In this document: positions 1 through 7,543 of the stretch, one piece after another
Layout of the letters: each line of letters opens with the position of its first letter
How positions within the stretch are numbered: the first letter of the stretch is position 1
Assembly: GCA_004151065.3 (NCBI GenBank)
Contig: NWUY0300004726.1
Location: 27,648-43,187 of the forward strand
Origin: Larix sibirica
Taxonomy: Eukaryota; Streptophyta; Pinopsida; Pinales; Pinaceae
Length of the DNA stretch: 15,540 nt
Direction: 5' to 3'
The notes under the pieces: model-generated
The model's input: only the letters and a program-made list of their open reading frames with translations
Told to the model about the DNA's origin: nothing
Databases searched by the model: none
Position numbers and translations under genes: made by a program

Positions 1-101
1 TTCTTTGGAAAGGAGGAAAAGGAAATCATAATAAATACCACTTAGTCAGCTTAAAAGACCTCTATCGGAAGGCAGACTTCAGGTTAGAGATCCTCGCTTA
101 G
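1..101 (+). pseudogene. LINE reverse transcriptase C-terminal end, frameshifted (copy 1)
   Basis: In the frame starting at position 3 the sequence reads LWKGGKGNHNKYHLVS then LKDLYRKADF, the usual end of a plant LINE reverse transcriptase (the FLWKGG region). After the TTC at 78-80 that frame runs into a TAG at 99-101. Family homology resumes in another frame at 83 (VRDPRLVNM, leading straight into the ATG at 107). The expected glycine-rich link (a GGLG-like stretch) is missing, so about 10 bases have probably been lost near 81-82, inferred from the usual family spacing. The beginning of this domain is outside the window here but is seen in copy 2 at 7544-8073. Confidence 0.8.
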
Positions 102-106
102 TTAAT

Positions 107-1696
107 ATGGCAGTGGGTGGAAAAATTCTATGGAATCTATATTCTAATCGTGCCCATTCGGTTAGCAAACTTCTGTGGAAAAAATATCTTAAAGGGGGAT
201 CTATCAGCAATCTACAAATTGATCATATCCCCAGAGGTATAAATATTTGGAACTTATGCAGAGCTGGCATAGAACACTTCCAAAATAAGTTATATCGTAT
301 TCCTGGAAATGGGGCAAAAACTAAACATTGGATGCACAGAATAACGGGAAATCAGCTGCTTGGAAGCATAGACTCTTTAACTGAAATTCGAGATTGGCTC
401 ACTCAAAAAGGTATAGTAACACTGGCGGATATCTCCCACTGGGACAAAAATGGAAACTGGATGGAATGGGTCATGCCAACAACCCTAGAGAGAATGTCAA
501 TTCAAAATACATCACTTCTCCTTAATCTCAATGGGTTGGCCCCTCTACATAAGCACATGAAAGATAAGTGGGGATGGGGGATCTCAGGAGTATACACAGC
601 TGCTCAAGGTTTCAAAGACTTGAAAACAACCCAAATTTCCCTACATTCACCCTCTCTCTGGAAGTTTATTTGGAATCCTTTTGGTCTTCCTAAAATTAAC
701 TTTTTCATATGGCTTTTAATGCATAAAAAAAATTTGACAGGTGAAAACCTAGAAAAACGTGGCTTCATAGGACCACATAGATGCTCATTATGCTGTAGAA
801 GTCTGGAAAATATAGAACATCTTTTCTTGAAGTGCTCCTTTGCGACTGTTGTATGGACCATCTTTTTACATAATTTGGAAATTCCCATACCTACTCAGAA
901 TTCAATTATTGACCTCTTTTTCTCCTGGAAAAATAGCTATCCCACTTCTCTTTCAAAAAATCTAGTATGGAAAAATATATGGATATCAATTCCTAAATTC
1001 ATATGTTGGAAACTTTGGCTGGCTAGGAATAGCAGAATTTTCAACAACCAGCTACAAACTTTGGAACAGGTGGCCGCCAAAGCAAAGGCTTGTCTGCTAG
1101 AAGCAATTAGAAATCATGACAAAGAGATGGATTCTACTCTTACCATGAAAGAGAGAGCCTGGATTGGAAATACAACCATTAGCAAAAGAGAGAAAATTGG
1201 AAAAATATCGGGTAATGTACCAGCTTGGATTCTTAGATCATCAGATATGGAATTCCAGGAATGGTGGAGAGTGCAAGATAAAGCCAAAATCTTTTTTGAT
1301 GGAGCGTCTAAAGACAATCCTAGAGCAACAGGAGCTGGGGGTGATATACTCTCCTGGAGGAAAACAAGAGGTCAACTACAGTTGGGGATTAGGCATTGCT
1401 CCAATAATAAGGCAGAAGCGTTGGCCCTTCTCAAAGGTTGTCAGATGGCTCTGAGCGAGGAATACACAGATGTTCAAATCTTCGGATACTCTCAGATATT
1501 GATCAACAAATTGAACACAAAGAAACAATTTGACAACATCAAGCTAAATAGGATCCTTGAAAGGATTCGAAACACTCTAAAGAAATTCTCCAAGGGCCAA
1601 ATTTTCCACATCCTGCGTGAATCATATAAGGAAGCAGATAGGCTGGAAAATTTAGGATGCAATCTAATACAAGAACATTTTGAAACAAATAAATGA
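107..1696 (+). CDS. LINE polyprotein C-terminal part: zf-RVT zinc knuckle plus RNase H (copy 1)
   Basis: This open frame of 529 codons is the C-terminal portion of a LINE ORF2-type polyprotein, whose full length would normally exceed 1,000 residues. Residues 1-60 are the spacer after reverse transcriptase (MAVGGKILWNLYSN, family-typical). A zf-RVT module spans about 160-255, with the zinc ligands C226, C229, H238 and C243 (C-x2-C-x8-H-x4-C). An RNase H fold spans about 394-525: D398 in FFDGAS, E437 in NNKAEALAL and D511 in EADRLENLG. The third expected acidic residue of the G-D-S motif is tyrosine (Y461, codon TAC 1487-1489), so nuclease activity is probably lost. Residues R406 and D413 also depart from the usual NPG and GG-hydrophobic pattern. 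The ATG is only the first in-frame methionine after a frameshift: homology continues upstream to 83, so this is a broken element and not an independent gene. Family assignment is firm; function of this copy is unlikely. Confidence 0.9.
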   Translation: MAVGGKILWNLYSNRAHSVSKLLWKKYLKGGSISNLQIDHIPRGINIWNLCRAGIEHFQNKLYRIPGNGAKTKHWMHRITGNQLLGSIDSLTEIRDWLTQKGIVTLADISHWDKNGNWMEWVMPTTLERMSIQNTSLLLNLNGLAPLHKHMKDKWGWGISGVYTAAQGFKDLKTTQISLHSPSLWKFIWNPFGLPKINFFIWLLMHKKNLTGENLEKRGFIGPHRCSLCCRSLENIEHLFLKCSFATVVWTIFLHNLEIPIPTQNSIIDLFFSWKNSYPTSLSKNLVWKNIWISIPKFICWKLWLARNSRIFNNQLQTLEQVAAKAKACLLEAIRNHDKEMDSTLTMKERAWIGNTTISKREKIGKISGNVPAWILRSSDMEFQEWWRVQDKAKIFFDGASKDNPRATGAGGDILSWRKTRGQLQLGIRHCSNNKAEALALLKGCQMALSEEYTDVQIFGYSQILINKLNTKKQFDNIKLNRILERIRNTLKKFSKGQIFHILRESYKEADRLENLGCNLIQEHFETNK

Positions 1697-1821
1697 CCAA
1701 CAAGGACACATGCAATCCCATAAGCGCTGCTCTGAGTAGAATTGAGGATCGTTGCTGCAGAGGACCGAGCAAGCAATTCATAGTCGGTTGCAGAGGAGTG
1801 TTACCGGATGATTATAAAAAA

Positions 1822-1940
1822 GAGTACAGGTTTTAGAAGGACGTTGAAGAAAGAGTCAATAAGAGGAGAAACTCAGAAAGGAGTATAACATGATTTAGAA
1901 GATCGTTGAAGACAACGTAAAGAGTGAAGATAAGAAGCAT
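1822..1940 (+). repeat. Two-copy degenerate tandem repeat, about 60-bp unit (copy 1)
   Basis: Units start at 1822 (gagtacagg) and 1881 (gagtataac). Their best matching core is tttagaaggacgttgaaga (1832-1850) against tttagaagatcgttgaaga (1894-1912). The rest of the units is similarly purine-rich but diverged. It lies in the presumed LINE 3' tail. Confidence 0.65.
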
Positions 1941-1943
1941 ATC

Positions 1944-2120
1944 AGGACAATATGCACAAGATCGACTAAGCACATATTTAGTAACTAAGGACCTCATTTG
2001 ATGCTCGAGTTAGACTAAAAATATATCATTCAGCATCTCAGGACCATCTTGCTTGAGATCGACTAAATATATAATCTCATGGACATTTATTTGCAGTTCG
2101 AGATCGATTAAACTCAGAGT
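1944..2120 (+). repeat. Four-copy degenerate tandem repeat, 40-52-bp unit (copy 1)
   Basis: Units begin with an AGGAC/TGGAC word at 1944, 1988, 2040 and 2080. Each then carries a form of the core agatcgactaa: exact at 1959-1969 and 2056-2066, agatcgattaa at 2101-2111, and a weaker gttagactaa near 2009-2018. Three of the four continue into an ATAT-rich stretch. Plant LINE 3' tails can contain such variable repeats; here they are seen directly, while a role is unknown. Confidence 0.6.
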
Positions 2121-2354
2121 CTAGAAGGAAATATTTTGTGGTCGAGGCTAATAAAAATTGATAATGATGGGATCTCGGAATTAGGAACAAAGTTAAAAAT
2201 ATGGACTCACATTGATGAACAGGGTAAAACAAATAAATCAGAATTGATACAGATGGAAGTGAAAAATTGTAACCAAGTCATATTGGCTACGGTCACGACC
2301 TATTTTTTCTCTATTTTTTAAATATATATTTTTAACTGTTTTAGTGAAAAAAAA

Positions 2355-4420
2355 TGTTTTATGTAATAAAAGTGTAAATTCAAGTCTTTCTACTTTAAAA
2401 TGTGTTTATATTATATTAATGTGAAGTTGAGGTTTATAGTTGGTTATATCAAAAGATTATTTGCAAAATTGAATTGCTAAAATATTCAATCATCATATAC
2501 ACATTCAACAATATGACCCCATAATTTAAATATCTAAGTACAATTTCTTCCACAAAAAAATAAAATATATAAATAAACTCCATTAATATGCCCAATGTTG
2601 CCAATGGTGTTGACCATGTATGCCACACAAATCACTCCATAGGCATAAGACTAGTCTCCAACAAACATCAATTGAAACTGAAAAAATATATATATATATA
2701 CACAAATATAGCATCTTGCAATAGAATCCTACAGCTCTCATGACCATGAACCATCAATTTAGCAAGATTGATTCAAATACATCAGAATCAACACTCTGTA
2801 AATTTTGCCTTGCCTTGTGCTATTAATTTTTTTTGTTACTTTGCTTTCTTTCAAACCATGGAATTTGGCCAACAAATTACAATTTTTGAAACATGCAAAT
2901 ATGACACACACCACAACTTCAGGTTCTTCGACCTAGCAATTGGGATTTCAATACTTGATCTAAAATTGTAGAAAAAAATTCACAATAGCAATTGTTGTCA
3001 ATAACCAATTCCTTTACAAATCCATGGAACAGATTCCAGAATTGCTTCTATCAATGGAAGAACTCAGGTAAATGCATACAGCCCATGCCTTGCCAATTTT
3101 ATGTTTTTCATTTTCCACTTTTTATGTCAACGTCTCATTAATCATGTACACTTAAACTATAAAATGTTATATGAATAAATTTATTTCTTTGATTGTCTAT
3201 GCTTCATGGAAAACACTTGCAACATACAACCTTTCTGTTTCAGTGCACAACTCAATTGTCAAAATGCATAAATTTCAAGTAAGTTTAAGTAGAATTGCAC
3301 ATACTTCATAAAAATCATTGCATCTTGATCTTGAAACACAAAGCATGTTAAAGTGAACTGCATATTAGTTTATATAATTGATCATTACAATAGTCATAAC
3401 TGCATACTTGTTTGAATAACATGCCAATGTTTGATGCACAATGGCTTTTTCTCATGTAAAAAAAGTTCCTCATTATCTTTTTGCATTATGCAGGAAACAA
3501 AGATCACCAATTCTGTTGCAACATTGATTATGCCACCGTGAAATACAATTTTGGAAATGGCTGCCATTTTTGGGTCTCCAACCACAAAGCAACTACTCTT
3601 TTTTGTTTTTTGCAAACAAGATTCTGCAGTTTAACACTTTCTTTGCATAGCACAACCTCCATTAAGATTGTTAAAGTCATTGTAGCTATAGTCTCCTTCT
3701 CATTTGTTTTTTTGGCTTTGACAACAAAGCAAACTGAACCGAATTATTGTTGATGTTATGTCATATTTGAATAACTCTTTCTTGCATGTACTCAAATCCT
3801 GAGACGATAACAGTCGAGATTTTGTAATTGCTCTTTAAAACTATGCCACATTATTTTGTTAATATGTACAGACTTTCAAATTTGTAAGAATATATGATCT
3901 TTCAGTTAACAAATTCTTCTTTTTATTACATTATAACTTTCTTTTATGTTTTGAAGTTAGAATTTATTTGTCTTCCATCAAAATACAACCACTATATACA
4001 TGCAAATGCCTATAATTTTATGTTGTTAATAGTTGTAGTGTACTTGTTTGCTTCCATGTTAATTCATAATGTTCACAACCAAACTGTTTTTCTTTAAATA
4101 TTCTTTTCTAGCTATGTTTACCATACACGGAAATATAATTTTTCTTTTACCGAAATTGGAGATCTGCTTTCTTTTACAAAAACCATGCTGTTGCAATTTT
4201 TGAAACATGCAACTCCTCTTTTACTATTGCAAACCATCAGACCGCACAGGTGCAATGTCGAGGGCATTGCCACCTCGTGGTTCTTGTTTAAAAATAAGTG
4301 AAGCCAATTTCAAACTAGAAAGGTAAGGGTTCAAGTTTGGACTTTGTTTTAATGAATGATATTTACAACATTCCTTAGTGCTATTGTGTGAAGGAAAAGT
4401 TATAGTAAAAAATAGTTTAG
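2355..4420. other. AT-rich non-coding stretch, no recognisable gene (copy 1)
   Basis: No long or family-like open frame is present on either strand. The short frames (at most about 90 codons) show no domain pattern. Visible items are an (AT)n microsatellite at 2686-2700 and a dispersed 19-bp exact repeat (caatttttgaaacatgcaa, 2880-2898 and 4194-4212) inside a longer diverged similarity. There is also a GT-AG pair with exon-like edges (ctcag/gtaaatg about 3057, tgcag/gaaac about 3493) that I could not turn into a convincing protein. Confidence 0.6.
2686..2700. repeat. (AT)n microsatellite (copy 1)
   Basis: A 15-base alternating A/T run preceded by A6 and followed by cacaaatata. It is the same length in copy 2 (10658-10672), which is notable because such runs usually vary between real duplicates. 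Confidence 0.85.
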
Positions 4421-5140
4421 GTTTTGGCATTGAGGATATATGCAAGAGGCATCAACCTTATTTGTGACATATTTTACACATATGTCAACACATATGCTCA
4501 TGGCTGGGTTCCTTGGCTAAATTTTAATCTAGATTCATGTTGGACAACTTAACAATAAATGGTGCTTGAACAAATTAAGGAATGTTTTCTTAATTCTCTC
4601 TTTATTAAGCTAAACCTTTAGCCTCCTAAAACATAGTGGAAGGGTTGGAACTAAAACAAGGTAGGTGGCTTTCCATAACCCTTTGTTCAATACCCTAATA
4701 AACAATCTCCAAAGGCTTAAGTTAGAAAAATAGACTTGGCCCTTTCGATTATGTAGTGTTTAGAAACCTCCAATTGAGCTTAAGAATGCCATATTTACTT
4801 GGCCCCTTATCCATGAGAGTTTGCATATTGAACATTATAAATCAGTCCGCCTTGGTACTCCCTAGTCCAAGTGTCCTCTATGCAGACATCTAAAAAAATT
4901 CAAGTACATATTTTCTAAACAATTTTTAAGTTTACCTAGAAATGGGTAACTCGATTTTGTGAATAATTTTTTCTTGCCTCCATTTCTTGGTAAGTTGCTT
5001 TTTACGGATAGATTACCCTACATTGTTGTCAATTGGGTCTAGCTTGGTTGGTTAGGAGGAATGGTTGTCACCTTCCCCGCCCATGATCAATTCATACAAA
5101 TGACATGTTGGACTCTTAATGAATTATATCGATGTATCAA
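4421..5140 (+). pseudogene. Ancient, heavily mutated LINE relic, zf-RVT region (copy 1)
   Basis: Translation through stops shows a decayed relative of the LINE at 107-1696. From 4430 the frame gives RIYARGINLICDIF, matching WLTQKGIVTLADIS of the intact element (residues 97-110), then HGWVPWLNF. After a shift near 4640-4740 the frame 4749 onward gives a gap-free match over 31 positions: NAIFTWPLIHESLHIEHY against INFFIWLLMHKKNLTGEN. The first zinc cysteine (4872-4874) is at the same spacing. The knuckle reads CPLCRHLKKFKYIFSKQ: the first two cysteines survive, the histidine is now Tyr and the last cysteine is Gln. A W-L-x-R-x-N motif follows near 5050-5070. In-frame stops include 4761-4763 (TAG where Trp is expected). 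No RNase H part follows. Relation by eye is strong in the knuckle, weaker at the ends. Confidence 0.75.
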
Positions 5141-5258
5141 CCTTAAACCTTAAAGAATATGGTTTAACCTCAGTACCATCCTTTAATTAAAAAGAAGTGC
5201 TTGTTGGATTTTCGTGGACTATATATTTTACATAAAAAAAAATTACCCTACATTGTTG
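5012..5258 (+). repeat. 17-bp exact direct repeat, second copy preceded by an A9 run (copy 1)
   Basis: The word attaccctacattgttg occurs at 5012-5028 and 5242-5258. The second copy directly follows a run of A (5234-5242, counting the first base of the word). Length and the A-tract resemble the target-site duplication of a short retroposon (5029-5241). However, LINE protein similarity seems to run across the first copy, which argues for a local duplication instead. Confidence 0.6.
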
Positions 5259-6448
5259 AATTTTCAATAACCTAAATTTTTAATCAAAATTGTATTGTTA
5301 TTTTTTATTTGTAATAGGATCGACACTTTAAATACTTTTCATGGTTGATAGTTTATTGATTTATACCGACATTTACATATTGTATAAATACAATAAGTGG
5401 AGCTTGATGTAGCTAACTTGTATGAGTTACCAAAGCACTGGAATGACGCCCCCCAGGTTGGTTCTTACACTTCACTTACCCTTCACAACCCTTACATGTG
5501 TTAAGCATCTTCCTAAGAGAACCCACTTCGAAAACAGCCTGATATATTTATCATCCAATTTCTTAATCTAAATGTTTCTTTCTTTTTGTATTTTTTTCAA
5601 AACAAATTATTATAAACTTTTATGACCAAATGCCAAGTGGAATTTCATATGTTAAACATTATTATATAAATTTATACTATACTTACAAGTGGCTATATCA
5701 TATGCCTTATGCCTTCATTTATCTCCTAGTAGTTGCTTAACAACCTTTTTTTTAATATCCACATGTATATTATTGTATTTAATCTATTAAAAAAATATTA
5801 AAAACCAAAAAATCTTGGAGTTCAACCCTGATTCAGGCATTATTACAAAAGTTCAAACTCATGATATAACATTACGAAAGCATAGCTACACAAACGACGA
5901 CACAAATTGACATGGAAGAATTTGGAAGGTTCTACACATTGACCTCCATTATGAGCTTAGATGTGTCATTTATCTACTCATCTAAGGCCAACTTTCACTA
6001 CCAAACACAACTAGAAAGTAAAAAATAAGCTTAATATTCAAGTTTTGTATACTAAGTACCGGGATTAGTTCGAATAGACATTCAACTAACCTAGGAATTT
6101 TGGAAGGCTATATCTATATAAATGAGTTGGCTCTAAGCTTATAAAATTTCGAGTGAATGTTGTTTAACTAGTTTCATATATATTTAGATTTTGTGTTTTG
6201 GTTTTAAATTTAGATTTTGGGTTTTGGTTTTAAAAAATAATGATTTAATTGCAATTTTGATTAGAAATGATGTTTTTTTTAATTGATTATTTTATATTTA
6301 TTTTTCTAAAACATAAATGATTAAAGATTTTTATATATAAATAATTAAAACTAGTTAAAAGTTATTGTATTGAGAGGAGCGAGATATTCTACACTTTAAT
6401 ATGGGGAGATGTTGTCATGTAATGTAGGATTATATTACAAAAAATAAA
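5141..6448. other. AT-rich non-coding stretch (copy 1)
   Basis: I see no gene, RNA gene or recognisable transposon here. The left part ends the LINE relic neighbourhood. A slightly more GC-rich patch lies at about 5440-5540 (a C6 run at 5449-5454, then repeated cttcac/cttacc words) but has no frame. A 26-bp tandem pair occurs at 6183-6234. The word ggagttcaaccctgattc (about 5818-5835) weakly resembles a pol III B box, but no A box or tRNA fold accompanies it. Confidence 0.5.
6183..6234 (+). repeat. 26-bp tandem pair (copy 1)
   Basis: Two adjacent 26-base units (6183-6208 and 6209-6234), both reading tttagattttg then gttttggttttaaa, differ by one base (t/g). The sequence is T- and G-rich on this strand. 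It is most simply replication slippage. Confidence 0.85.
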
Positions 6449-6566
6449 TCTATCAAGCACCAAGAGGGATCCAATTTCTTGAGGTGTAATTTTTTTTGGA
6501 TGTGTAAAAAATTGAAGAACAAAATTTTTACCTCTAGAAATTGGATACCTCTCAATGCTTGATAGA
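6449..6566. repeat. 118-bp imperfect foldback (long inverted repeat) (copy 1)
   Basis: The left arm (6449-6489, starting tctatcaagc) and right arm (6526-6566, ending gcttgataga) are reverse complements over about 41 bases with a handful of mismatches. Both contain atccaatttct and gaggt words, and they are separated by a 36-base AT-rich loop. As RNA it would form a long hairpin. It could be a small foldback transposon (MITE-like), though no clear target-site duplication is visible, or a hairpin precursor. I favour a foldback element or relic. Confidence 0.75.
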
Positions 6567-6627
6567 TCTGGATCTAAGACGGATCTATGTCAGTATTTAA
6601 AATTCAAAGAAAAAATCATTTTAATCA

Positions 6628-6870
6628 CCTTTTGATCCACCTAATTTCTCTCTTTGCAACATTTCTACAAATATTTTACATTATTGTCCACTTAGATTCA
6701 AAACAATGTTTTAGAGTTTCTTCAGGTTTTTTCTCTGCTTGACAAATTGACATGCAATATCCAATACACGTCATTTGTACCCACACATAATTCAAGTATA
6801 TTACTTTTATATTAAAATGAAAAAGAACTTGCCATGTTCTCTTCTTGGTATTTGCTTCCCTTGCCTTCAT
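6628..6870 (-). pseudogene. Probable LINE zinc-knuckle relic on the minus strand (copy 1)
   Basis: Reading from 6870 downward, a 64-codon stretch includes TWQVLFHFN, NYVWVQ and QAEKKPEETLKHCFESKW. The end looks like the second half of a zf-RVT knuckle: C39-x3-C43, then EET-x2-H55-C-F, then Ser59 where a cysteine is expected. A stop at 6676-6678 falls where a V-W pair is usual in the family. The same frame then remains open to 6628 (NICRNVAKREIRWIKR). It differs in type from the knuckle of the two plus-strand LINE copies, so it would be another LINE family in opposite orientation. The segment is short, so chance resemblance is possible. Confidence 0.45.
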
Positions 6871-7542
6871 TGCTATGTTTTTTCCCTAATCTTCTATAGC
6901 CATTTTCTATCGATTTCAGGATAAAAATATTTATAGGGTAGCTGGTGTATACTTTACAGTAACATGCACTTGTGTGCTAAATATAGACATACACACTAGT
7001 GCATAATTACAGTTCAATGTAGATCGATAAACTTGGTAATATTTGTTAATAACAAACATTGTGAAACAATGTGCTTAATATAATATTTCTCACTAGTGTG
7101 TCATTATTATATATTGTGCACTTTTAAAGTTGGTAATGTTTTTTTTTAAGCCGCATGAAATGGTCTTCTTTAAAAAAACATGCCATGGTACATTGTGTTT
7201 ACTGCAACCATGAAATCGTTTTTTAATAAAAATCTAACAACTATAGGTTTTGGGATCCAATTCAATGAGTGTCCCTTTCCAACATATTCCCAAACCCCAT
7301 ATACAAATACACAAATTCGATAAATATTCATTTACTAAAAATCTCATTATCAAAATAATAGAGAAAATAAACCCTCAATATTTGCAAAAACCTAAAACAA
7401 AAGAGCATCAACAAGAAAACTAGGGTTTGTAGCATTGAAGGTAACACTTAAACCCTTCCATTTTTTTAAAATGCACTATTTTTTTCCAATTAAATAATCT
7501 CAAGGCAAACCCCTAGGCACTTCCCCTCATTTTGAGGATGGT
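6871..7542. other. AT-rich non-coding stretch with short inverted repeats (copy 1)
   Basis: No coding frame is supported. The part 6991-7101 contains several small palindromes: acacactagtg (6991-7001) with its inverse cactagtgtgt (7091-7101), the hairpin acattgt-gaa-acaatgt (7056-7072), and tttgtta-a-taacaaa just before it. From about 7250 the DNA becomes A- and C-rich with an actagggttt word near 7420, vaguely like a plant promoter or 5' leader, but no gene follows in the window. Confidence 0.5.
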
Positions 7543-7543
7543 N
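7543..7543. other. Single undetermined base at the duplication breakpoint (probable contig join)
   Basis: The only ambiguous base in the window lies exactly where unit 1 stops matching unit 2. Some short-read scaffolders write one n when two contigs are predicted to overlap but no overlap could be merged. Reading the n as g would give an Asp-Asp pair (codons 7543-7545 and 7546-7548) followed by Ser-Leu-Phe-Met, the expected reverse transcriptase catalytic box. The right-hand contig therefore begins inside a highly repeated, conserved part of a LINE, a typical place for assemblies to break. Confidence 0.85.

Larger units (their letters stand above)
1..2354 (+). mobile_element. 3' part of a plant L1-like LINE retrotransposon (copy 1)
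   Basis: The segment holds the end of a LINE reverse transcriptase (1-80), the zinc-knuckle/RNase H open frame (107-1696) and a 3' untranslated tail that may end at the A8 run 2347-2354. The element's 5' part lies outside the window on the left. Neither the exact 3' end nor a target-site duplication can be fixed, because the 5' boundary is not visible. The element is plus-strand. Some plant L1 lineages are known to carry an RNase H domain after the reverse transcriptase and zf-RVT, which matches the order seen here. Confidence 0.85.
1697..2354 (+). other. LINE 3' untranslated tail with degenerate tandem repeats (copy 1)
   Basis: Directly after the TGA at 1694-1696 comes about 650 bases with no convincing coding frame. 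It begins with an imperfect near-duplication (gttgctgcagagga and gttgcagagga, about 1751-1800), then two kinds of degenerate tandem repeats (1822-1940 and 1944-2120), then AT-rich DNA with an A8 run at 2347-2354 that could be the remnant poly(A) end. A 61-codon open frame at 2136-2321 begins with TTG, not ATG, and resembles nothing I know. Confidence 0.55.
1..7542. repeat. Unit 1 of a 7.5-kb exact direct duplication
   Basis: This block recurs at 7973-15514 with a constant offset of 7972. All open frames, microsatellites and degenerate repeats compared sit at the same offset and read the same, so there is no net insertion or deletion over 7.5 kb. The right edge is abrupt: the copies agree up to ...gaggatggt (7542 and 15514), then one shows n followed by LINE sequence and the other continues acccaagg. 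The left edge is cut by the window start. I compared by eye, so a few single-base differences in non-coding parts could have escaped me. It is either a contig-overlap artefact (favoured) or a very recent tandem duplication. Confidence 0.95.

Noticed and set aside
604-888. Minus-strand open frames inside the LINE coding part (also 1114-1317, 1492-1776 and 1539-1781)
   Set aside because: They are antisense shadows of the zf-RVT/RNase H frame, without their own domain pattern.
2136-2321. 61-codon open frame after the LINE (and its copy at 10108-10293)
   Set aside because: It opens with TTG, not ATG, shows no domain pattern and lies in the presumed LINE 3' tail; a plant nuclear gene would not use it.
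3040-3650. Possible two-exon gene: ATG at about 3023, splice donor ctcag/gtaaatg, acceptor tgcag/gaaac
   Set aside because: The joined frame hits a TGA soon after the acceptor and no protein family is recognisable; GT and AG pairs are frequent by chance in AT-rich DNA.
3481-3753. 90-codon frame with a G-N-G-x2-F-W word like the spacer region of plant LINEs
   Set aside because: Only one short word agrees, and neighbouring LINE motifs are absent before and after it.
5816-5840. B-box-like word ggagttcaaccctgattc suggesting a tRNA or SINE
   Set aside because: There is no A box at the right distance, no cloverleaf, and no tail or flanking duplication.
7410-7435. actagggttt as a telomere-like box or promoter element
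   Set aside because: It is a single short occurrence with no gene downstream in the window and no tandem telomeric repeats.
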